Assembly: GCF_016863295.1 (NCBI RefSeq)
Contig: NZ_BOOP01000023.1
Location: 1 to 64,000 of the forward strand
Reading direction: 5' to 3'
DNA from: Planotetraspora phitsanulokensis
GTDB taxonomy: Bacteria; Actinomycetota; Actinomycetes; Streptosporangiales; Streptosporangiaceae
DNA: 64,000 nt
The stretch's first letter is position 1. Each line of letters opens with the position of its first letter. Shown here one piece after another: positions 58,268 through 64,000 of the stretch. Under the pieces are notes generated by a model, which did not search any database, was not told the origin of the DNA, and worked only from the letters and a program-made list of their open reading frames with translations. Made by a program: the position numbers and the translations under genes.

Positions 58268-59053
58268 ATGGCCGAGGAGTTCGTCCAGTCGCTCGCTCGG
58301 GGCCTGGCGGTGATCCGGGCGTTCGACGCGACCAACCCGGAACTCACGCTCAGCGACGTCGCGCGCAAGACAGATCTGACGCGGGCCGCCGCGCGGCGTT
58401 TCCTGCTCACTCTGGTCGGGCTGGGCTACGTGCGGACCGACGGACGGCTCTTCTCGCTCTCGCCGCGCGTCCTCGAACTCGGCTACGCCTACCTGTCGAG
58501 TCTTTCGCTCCCGGAGGTCGCCCTGCCGCACCTGGAGCGGCTCGTCGCCGAGGTGCACGAGTCGGCGTCGGTGTCGGTGCTCGACGACGGCGACGTCGTC
58601 TACGTCGCCCGCGTCCCCACGGCGCGGATCATGCGGGTCACGATCGCCATCGGCACCCGCTTCCCCGCCTACTGCACCTCGATGGGCCGAGTGCTGCTGG
58701 CCTGGCTCACCCCCGCGGAGCTCGACGCGGCTCTCGAACGCTCGCCGCTGGAGCGCCTCACCCCGCGGACCACGACGTCGCCCGCCGCCCTGCGCGCGGA
58801 ACTCGACCGGGTCAAGGCCCAGGGCTGGGCGATGGTGGACCAGGAGCTCGAGGAGGGCCTTCGCTCGATCGCGGCGCCGATCCGGGATCGCGGCGGGCGC
58901 GTGGTCGCGGCGGTGAACGTGTCCTGCCATGCGAGCCGTACGACGCTCGAATCCGTCCGCAGAGACCTTCTCCCGCCGCTGCTCGCCACGGCCGCCCGCG
59001 TCGAGGCCGACCTGCACGCGACCGGCACCGGCGACTCCGCGGCACGCCGCTGA
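58268..59053 (+). CDS. IclR-family regulator (PcaR/PobR type)
   Basis: A 261-residue IclR protein. The winged HTH (about 5-65) reads EFVQSLARGLAVIRAFDATNPELTLSDVARKTDLTRAAARRFL. The ligand domain has VSVLDDGDVVYVARVP, RFPAYCTSMGRVLLAWL and GLRSIAAPIRDRGGRVVAAVNVS. The form is that of PcaR/PobR/CatR-type regulators of aromatic acid catabolism. ATG 58268 follows GGGAGGG. It should control the divergent aldehyde dehydrogenase operon. Confidence 0.92.
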   Translation: MAEEFVQSLARGLAVIRAFDATNPELTLSDVARKTDLTRAAARRFLLTLVGLGYVRTDGRLFSLSPRVLELGYAYLSSLSLPEVALPHLERLVAEVHESASVSVLDDGDVVYVARVPTARIMRVTIAIGTRFPAYCTSMGRVLLAWLTPAELDAALERSPLERLTPRTTTSPAALRAELDRVKAQGWAMVDQELEEGLRSIAAPIRDRGGRVVAAVNVSCHASRTTLESVRRDLLPPLLATAARVEADLHATGTGDSAARR

Positions 59054-59090
59054 GCGCGGGCCGTTCGCACGGTTGGAGCCTCTGACCGCT

Positions 59091-59104
59091 TGACAACGTC
59101 GTCA
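59091..59104. promoter_or_regulatory. LacI-type operator overlapping a -35
   Basis: TGACAACGTCGTCA is a near-palindrome centred on CG and overlaps TTGACA (59090-59095) upstream of the second LacI gene; it may be an autoregulatory site. Confidence 0.45.
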
Positions 59105-59133
59105 CCGGCCCGGAGATGCGGGATGATCCAGCC

Positions 59134-60195
59134 GTGACAGAGACGAGGCGCGGCCGACCGACCATGAACGACGTGGCGGCCGCAGCGGGAGTGGCGCTCA
59201 AGACCGTCTCACGTGTGGTCAACAACGAGCCCGGGGTGAACACCGCCACGGCCGAGCGCGTCCAAGCCGCCATCGACAGGCTCGGCTACCGCCGCAACGA
59301 CGGCGCCAGGACTCTGCGCCAGGGCCGCACCTCCAGCATCGGCCTCGTGATCGAGGACGTCGCCGACCCCTTCTACTCGGGCCTGAGCAGAGCCGTCGAG
59401 GACGTCGCGCTGGGGCACGACTACCTCGTCTTCACCGGGTCGTCGGGCGAGAGCCCCACTCGGGAACGCGACCTCGTGCTCGCCTTCTGCGCCCGCCGCG
59501 TCGACGGGCTGATCATCGTCCCGGCGGGCGAGGACCACGAGTACCTCACGCCCGAGGTCGACGCCGGGATCGCCGCCGTCTTCGCCGACCGCCCGCCGGG
59601 CGCCGGCCCTGAGACCGACATCGTGCTCTGCGACAACTCGAGCGGTTCCCGGGCGGGCGTCGAACACCTCATCGCGCACGGCCATCGCCGCATCGCCTTC
59701 TTGGGCGACTCCCCGGCCATCTTCACCGCCCAGGAACGGCTGCGCGGCTATCGGCAGGCCCTGGCGGCCGCCGGCCTGCCGTACGAGGAGAGGCTGGTCG
59801 CCATGGGTCCCGGTGACCAGGCGCGGGTCCAGGCCGACGTGGAGCGGATGTTGTCCTCGCCCGAGCCGCCGACGGCGTTGTTCACCGGCAACGGCCGGAT
59901 GACCGTGGCCACCCTCCGCGTGTTCGCCTCGCTCGCCTCGTTCGCCCCGCCCGGCGTACGGCACGGCGGGGGCGCGGAGCCGATGGAACGGCCGGCCCTG
60001 GTCGGATTCGACGACTTCGAGCTCGCGGACCTGCTGAAGATCACGGTTGTCGCGCAGGACCCGGTGGGGCTGGGGAGAACGGCGGCGGAGTTGCTCTTCC
60101 AACGCCTGTCCGGCGACGACGGCCCGCCGCGCCGCGTGGAACTGCCCACCCGGCTCGTCGATCGGGGCTCGGGAGAGGTCGGGCCCGGGAGCTGA
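59134..60195 (+). CDS. LacI-family transcriptional regulator
   Basis: A 353-residue LacI/GalR protein. The HTH is PTMNDVAAAAGVALKTVSRVVNN with hinge LGYRRNDGARTLRQGRTSSIGLV. The ligand domain ends with ALVGFDDFELADLLKITVVAQDP. GTG 59134 starts the conserved region; ATG 59116 would add six residues. The target is not obvious: the next gene is an ABC exporter 196 bp away. Confidence 0.9.
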   Translation: MTETRRGRPTMNDVAAAAGVALKTVSRVVNNEPGVNTATAERVQAAIDRLGYRRNDGARTLRQGRTSSIGLVIEDVADPFYSGLSRAVEDVALGHDYLVFTGSSGESPTRERDLVLAFCARRVDGLIIVPAGEDHEYLTPEVDAGIAAVFADRPPGAGPETDIVLCDNSSGSRAGVEHLIAHGHRRIAFLGDSPAIFTAQERLRGYRQALAAAGLPYEERLVAMGPGDQARVQADVERMLSSPEPPTALFTGNGRMTVATLRVFASLASFAPPGVRHGGGAEPMERPALVGFDDFELADLLKITVVAQDPVGLGRTAAELLFQRLSGDDGPPRRVELPTRLVDRGSGEVGPGS

Positions 60196-60206
60196 CCCCC
60201 GGCCGG

Positions 60207-60300
60207 CGGGGGTTCACACCATCGGGGGTTCACACCCGGGAGGTCACACCCCGGTGGTCACACCGGCGGGAGCTCACGCCGACCGGCGGGGAGTTCACCT
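60207..60300. repeat. Degenerate tandem repeat (about 15-bp unit, six copies)
   Basis: Repeated GGG(A/G)GGTTCACACC-like units (CGGGGGTTCACACC at 60207 and 60223, then TCACACC at 60244 and 60258 and weaker copies) fill the spacer after the LacI stop codon. Confidence 0.65.
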
Positions 60301-60391
60301 CGGCCGTGCCCGTCACCGCGCTTCGCGGGGCGGGAAGCCGGGTGCACCAGGTGACGTCACGCTCTCCGGCCGTGGCGGATTGTCAGTCGGG

Positions 60392-62332
60392 ATGCTCACA
60401 CTGGCATCCATGGCGGTCATTCCCCCCGGCACGGCTCGACGCGATCCTCCCGGCGACTCCGATCCCGATGAGGACGCGCCCGATCTCGCGGACCTCGGCT
60501 CGATCACGTGGTTCCGCCACGGCGACACGATGGCGGGGGTCGGCTTCCTCACCGTGGCGCGCCGCCTTCCGTACCTGATCCGACAGGCGCTCGGCATGGC
60601 CTGGCAGGCCAGCCCGCGCGACACGACGGCGACGGTGGTGCTGAGCGTGCTCGGAGGCGTATTCACCGCCTTCGGCCTGCTGGCCACCACGGGCGTGCTG
60701 ACCGCGCTGTTCGAGGTGGGCCCGACGCCCGACCGCGTCCGGGCGGCCCTGCCGAGCCTCCTGCTCGTCGGCGCCGCGGCGACGGCCAGGACCGTCCTGC
60801 AGGCCGGCGCCGGGTGGGCGCAGTCCAGACTCGAGCCACAGGTCAGCAGGATCGCCGAGCAGCGCCTCTACGGTCTGACGAGCCAGGTCGAGCTGGTCAG
60901 CTTCGACGATCCCGACTTCCACGACTCGCTGCAGCGGGCGCGGATCCGCGGCATGGACACGGCCGACTCGGTGGTGCGCACCACGATCGACAGCCTCACC
61001 GGGGCCATCGGCATCGTGGCGGCCGCCGGGGTGCTCGGCCTCCTGCATCCGGTGCTCCTCCCGCTGCTGCTGCTGGCGGTACTCCCCGACGCGTGGGCGG
61101 CGGTCCGGGCGGCGCGGATGGCGTACTCGACCGATCTCCTGCTCGTGCCCCAGCGTCGCCGCAAGTGGATCGTCACCGAGCTGCTCGCCGACAAGGACAC
61201 CGCCGCCGAGGTGCGCACGTTCACCATGCGCAGCTTCCTCCTGCGGATGTACGACCGCATCGCGAGGTCGGAGCAGAGGGTCCTGCTCGACCTGGCCAGG
61301 CGTCAGACGTTCGCCCGCGTGGCCGGCGAGGGGCTCGGCGGCATCGGCCAGGGCACGGTGTTCGTGGCGCTCGGCGTGCTCCTCGCCCTGGGCGCGGTCC
61401 CGCTCGCGGTGGCGGGCACGGCCGTGCTCGCCATCCGGTCCGGCCAGACGTCCCTGGCCAACTTCATGTACGCGACCAACCGGCTCTACGAGGAGGGGCT
61501 GTACTTCACCGACTTCCTCGAGTTCATCGCCCAGGCCGAGTCGCGGGTCCCGGCCGGGCGGACGAGCGAGGCGCCCACACGTTTCGACCGCATCCAGGCC
61601 GAGGACGTGACCTACAGCTATCCGGCCGCCGAAACCCCCTCGCTTCGCGGGGTCACCGTCCACGTCGACCGCGGGGAGGTCGTGGCCCTCGTGGGCGAGA
61701 ACGGGTCGGGCAAGACCACGCTGGCGAAGATCCTCGCCGGGCTCTACGACCCGGACGGCGGGCGTGTCCTGTGGGACGAGACCGATCTGAAGCAGGTCGA
61801 TCCCGACCGGCTCAGGGCCAACATCGCGGTCATCGCCCAGGATCACACCCGATGGCCGCTGACGGCCCGCCACAACATCACCATGGGCATGGAGAAATCC
61901 GAGGAGGCGATCGTCACGGCCGCCGAGGTGGCCGGGGCCGACCAGGTCATCACCGAGCTTCCCCACGGGTACCGCACGCTGCTCGACCGGCGCTTCAAGG
62001 ACGGACACGAGTTGTCAGGCGGCCAGTGGCAGCGGATCGCCGTCGCCCGGGGGTTCTACCGGGACGCGCCCCTGCTGATCTGCGACGAGCCGACGGCCGC
62101 GCTGGACGCCCGGGCCGAGCACGCGCTGTTCGAGCGGATCAGGCGGCACGCCGACGGCCGGACGGTCGTGCTGATCACACATCGGCTGGCGAGCGTCCGC
62201 TATGCCGACCGGATCTACGTCCTCGACCACGGCAAGGTCGTGGAGCAGGGCACCCACGAGGACCTCATGACCCTCGACGGTCTCTACGCCGACCTCTACA
62301 ACCTGCAGGCCGACGCCTACCGCGACTCCTGA
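60392..62332 (+). CDS. ABC exporter, fused membrane and ATPase domains
   Basis: A 646-residue ABC half-transporter. Six membrane helices span about residues 60-370. The ATPase domain has Walker A GENGSGKTT, Q-loop VIAQDHTRWPL, signature LSGGQWQRIAVARGF, Walker B LLICDEPTAALD and switch ITHRLASV. It would act as a homodimer exporting lipids, peptides or drugs. ATG 60392 is followed by a hydrophilic acidic stretch (DSDPDEDAPDLADLG); ATG 60410 is an alternative. Substrate unknown. Confidence 0.88.
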   Translation: MLTLASMAVIPPGTARRDPPGDSDPDEDAPDLADLGSITWFRHGDTMAGVGFLTVARRLPYLIRQALGMAWQASPRDTTATVVLSVLGGVFTAFGLLATTGVLTALFEVGPTPDRVRAALPSLLLVGAAATARTVLQAGAGWAQSRLEPQVSRIAEQRLYGLTSQVELVSFDDPDFHDSLQRARIRGMDTADSVVRTTIDSLTGAIGIVAAAGVLGLLHPVLLPLLLLAVLPDAWAAVRAARMAYSTDLLLVPQRRRKWIVTELLADKDTAAEVRTFTMRSFLLRMYDRIARSEQRVLLDLARRQTFARVAGEGLGGIGQGTVFVALGVLLALGAVPLAVAGTAVLAIRSGQTSLANFMYATNRLYEEGLYFTDFLEFIAQAESRVPAGRTSEAPTRFDRIQAEDVTYSYPAAETPSLRGVTVHVDRGEVVALVGENGSGKTTLAKILAGLYDPDGGRVLWDETDLKQVDPDRLRANIAVIAQDHTRWPLTARHNITMGMEKSEEAIVTAAEVAGADQVITELPHGYRTLLDRRFKDGHELSGGQWQRIAVARGFYRDAPLLICDEPTAALDARAEHALFERIRRHADGRTVVLITHRLASVRYADRIYVLDHGKVVEQGTHEDLMTLDGLYADLYNLQADAYRDS

Positions 62333-62333
62333 G

Positions 62334-62738
62334 TCACAGCGCCTGCTGACCCTGGGCGTCGTAGACGCCGTCGGGGATGGACATGACGTCCTTGTAGTAA
62401 TGGATCTTGCGCTGGAGCGCCTCCTGCTTGTCCCGCAGGTCCGCGAGTTGCTCCTCGACTCTCCGGTCATGCGCCTCCAGCACCTCGACGCGCTCCGGGA
62501 TGGTCTGGTCGCCCGCCCGCACCAGTTCGGCGAAGCGCACCATCTCGGCGATCGGCATGCCGGTGTCCCGCAGGCAGCGGACCATGCCGAGCCAGCTGAC
62601 GTCTCCCTCAGTGAATCTCCGCTGGCCCGACGCGTTGCGCCCGATCGGCTCCAGCAGCCCGATGCGCTCGTAGTAACGAAGGGTGTCGAGGCTGAACCCC
62701 GTCTCCTCGACGACCTGTCCGGGGGTGTAGGCGACCAC
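62334..62738 (-). CDS. MerR-family transcriptional regulator
   Basis: A 134-residue short MerR protein: YTPGQVVEETGFSLDTLRYYERIGLLEPIGRNASGQRRFTEGD is the winged HTH, and a coiled coil (ERVEVLEAHDRRVEEQLADLRDKQEALQRKIHYY) makes the dimer. There is no ligand domain. It matches regulators paired with aldo-keto reductases. GTG 62738 gives the normal length. It is divergent from the reductase gene. Confidence 0.88.
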   Translation of the reverse strand: MVAYTPGQVVEETGFSLDTLRYYERIGLLEPIGRNASGQRRFTEGDVSWLGMVRCLRDTGMPIAEMVRFAELVRAGDQTIPERVEVLEAHDRRVEEQLADLRDKQEALQRKIHYYKDVMSIPDGVYDAQGQQAL

Positions 62739-62796
62739 GTCCTCGATCCTGGCACGCGTTCCGCGCGAGCGCGGCGCCCGTCTTCCCCTGAGGGTC

Positions 62797-62827
62797 TTGC
62801 GCTGGAGTGCACTCCAGCTTGCAGGGT
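62797..62827 (+). promoter_or_regulatory. MerR-type promoter with CTGGAGTGCACTCCAG operator
   Basis: A perfect 16-bp palindrome (62802-62817) sits where a MerR dimer would bind, between TTGCGC (62797-62802) and a weak -10 (CAGGGT, 62822-62827) separated by about 19 bp, the long spacer typical of MerR-activated promoters. Transcription would start at about the ATG 62835. Confidence 0.65.
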
Positions 62828-62834
62828 GGGCGGC

Positions 62835-63746
62835 ATGACGATCGCATTGGGGACCATCCCCTTCGGGACCACCGTCGACGAGGAGACCTCCTTCGCCATC
62901 CTCGACCGATTCGTCGAGGGCGGGGGAACGCTCATCGACACCGCGAACAACTATCCCTTCTGGCTCCCGGGCTCGACCGGCGACGAGAGCGAGACCACGA
63001 TCGGCCGGTGGCTCGCCTCCAGGAACAACCGGGACCAGGTTGTCGTGAGCACCAAGTGCGGGGGCCGCCCGACGGTCCCCGGGGACCTGACGCTCGACTC
63101 CGCCGAGGGGCTGTCCGCCCGGGTGATCCGGGACGCGGCCGAGGGCAGCCTGCGGCGGCTCGGCGTCGACCACATCGACGTGTACTGGGCCCACATCGAG
63201 GACCGGTCCGTGCCGCTGGAGGAGACCGTCGGGGCCTTCGGCGATCTGGTGGCGTCCGGCAAGGTCAAGGAGATCGGCGCGAGCAACCACGCCACGTGGC
63301 GTCTGGAGCGGGCCAGGTCGCTGGCCGCCGCACTCGGATGGGCGCCGTACACCCATGTGCAGCTCCGCCACTCCTACCTGCGCCCGCGCCCCGGCGTGCG
63401 GCTGCCCGAGGGAGGGCACGTGCAGGTCAGTGAGGAGACGCTCGACTACGTGCGCTCCGGACCCGGGCTGACCCTCTGGGTCTACTCGTCGCTGCTCTCG
63501 GGCGCGTACACGAGCAAGCCGCTCCCTGAGACCTACGACCATCCCGGCACGGCCAGACGGCTCGCCGTGCTCGACGAGGTCGCGGGAGAGCTGGGCGCGA
63601 CCAGGAACCAGGTGGTGCTCGCCTGGCTTCAGGCGCAGGGCCTCGTCCCGATCGTCGGGGTCAGTTCGCTCGCCCAGCTTGAGGAACTGCTCGCCGACGT
63701 CAAGCTCGACGACGACCTGCGGGCGCGGCTCGACCTCCCCGCCTGA
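62835..63746 (+). CDS. Aldo/keto reductase
   Basis: A 303-residue NADPH-dependent aldo-keto reductase. GGGTLIDTANNYPFW has the catalytic Asp/Tyr segment, VVSTKCGG the Lys, and IDVYWAHIEDRSVPLEETV and VKEIGASNHATWRLE continue the barrel; the usual catalytic His position reads YWAHIED. The NADPH-binding end is LVPIVGVSSLAQLEELL. It reduces carbonyls, perhaps toxic aldehydes, under the divergent MerR regulator. Confidence 0.9.
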   Translation: MTIALGTIPFGTTVDEETSFAILDRFVEGGGTLIDTANNYPFWLPGSTGDESETTIGRWLASRNNRDQVVVSTKCGGRPTVPGDLTLDSAEGLSARVIRDAAEGSLRRLGVDHIDVYWAHIEDRSVPLEETVGAFGDLVASGKVKEIGASNHATWRLERARSLAAALGWAPYTHVQLRHSYLRPRPGVRLPEGGHVQVSEETLDYVRSGPGLTLWVYSSLLSGAYTSKPLPETYDHPGTARRLAVLDEVAGELGATRNQVVLAWLQAQGLVPIVGVSSLAQLEELLADVKLDDDLRARLDLPA

Positions 63747-63758
63747 TCACGACACGGG

Positions 63759-64000
63759 CTACATGAGGTGGTCGGCCAGATAACGGCGGACCAGGCGCTT
63801 GCACTCGGCGATCAGGTCCGGGTCGCCGTCGGGGTGGGCACGGAACGCGAGCTTCAGGACCGCGTCCGCCGCCTCGACGGCAACCAGGAACGCCCGCGCC
63901 GTGTCCTCGCCCCGCGGCAGGCCGAGCACGTCGGTGGTGAGCGAGCGCAGCCGGTCGGCCACGATGACGTTGTTCTCCAGCGCCGCGTCCAGCATCCGCT
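63759..64000 (-). CDS. TetR-family regulator, C-terminal part (cut by window end)
   Basis: The last 80 codons of a gene whose 5' end lies beyond position 64000. The helical sequence (ENNVIVADRLRSLTTDVLG ... LIAECKRLVRRYLADHL) fits the ligand-binding C-terminal helices of a TetR regulator; the HTH is outside the window. It converges with the aldo-keto reductase gene. The assignment rests on the helical pattern only. Confidence 0.6.
   Translation of the reverse strand, partial: RMLDAALENNVIVADRLRSLTTDVLGLPRGEDTARAFLVAVEAADAVLKLAFRAHPDGDPDLIAECKRLVRRYLADHLM

Overview
The window is GC-rich DNA (roughly 70% G+C by eye) from an actinomycete chromosome. The evidence is the strong GC bias at third codon positions, frequent GTG starts, F420-type luciferase-like oxidoreductases, an IdeR/DmdR-type iron box, GPGG-motif and DUF6458-type small membrane proteins, PimB/MgtA-like mannosyltransferases and a tRNA without an encoded CCA. 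The gene content fits Streptosporangiales (Streptosporangium, Nonomuraea and relatives); this placement is inference. I see no prophage, transposase, CRISPR array or replication origin.

Layout. 0-2.2 kb: the tail of one gene, a sugar-phosphate isomerase, a GNAT acetyltransferase and a CoA-binding protein. 2.2-15.4 kb: a large signalling locus. It has a NarL-type response regulator and a receiver-only protein on the plus strand. On the minus strand is a tight six-gene run: receiver-HTH-nucleotide cyclase, ABC ATPase, two tandem FtsX permeases, a membrane histidine kinase and an FAD oxidoreductase. Divergent from the cyclase are a cyclic-nucleotide-binding protein and a metallo-beta-lactamase-fold hydrolase that overlap by 4 bp. 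A palindrome, GGTGCT(A/G)GCACC, occurs both before the receiver-only gene and in the divergent promoter. I regard this locus as the best candidate for an undescribed system: two-component sensing joined to cyclic-nucleotide synthesis, binding and possibly hydrolysis, and to an ABC transporter.

15.4-29.2 kb: metabolic and small membrane genes (F420 oxidoreductase, PRC-barrel, nucleotidyltransferase, phosphoesterase-BON pair, two glycosyltransferases, SDR, TipA-like MerR, small kinase, LtrA, phytanoyl-CoA dioxygenase family). 29.4-32.7 kb: a glycosyltransferase / SGNH hydrolase / glycosyltransferase operon. 32.7-37.8 kb: PadR regulator and membrane partner, a GT-C type membrane protein, a lipoprotein and an NDH-2-like oxidoreductase. 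37.8-41.1 kb: a decayed M24 peptidase, then DUF1963, methyltransferase, membrane-anchored Mrr-type nuclease and 2'-5' RNA ligase genes, all on the minus strand. 41.6-43.7 kb: tRNA-Lys, a secreted protein with a long structured leader, and about 1 kb of unusual non-coding DNA containing 40-bp repeats and a cluster of hairpins with C5/G5 loops.

43.7-64.0 kb: OsmC, an orphan OmpR regulator, a ferric-reductase-like flavoprotein and an acyltransferase-SGNH fusion. Next comes a LacI-controlled group (ammonia-lyase with an altered MIO triad, amidohydrolase, cysteine-dioxygenase-like cupin), then a Uma2 protein and an FhuF-like protein under an iron box. An IclR-controlled aldehyde dehydrogenase and MFS pair follows, then a second LacI regulator, an ABC exporter, a MerR / aldo-keto reductase pair and a truncated TetR gene at the right edge.

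Two features recur. Short tandem repeats (11-40 bp units) sit just downstream of genes and, in two places, inside genes. Several regulator promoters carry clean palindromes, and in some the start codon sits where transcription should begin, which suggests leaderless mRNAs.
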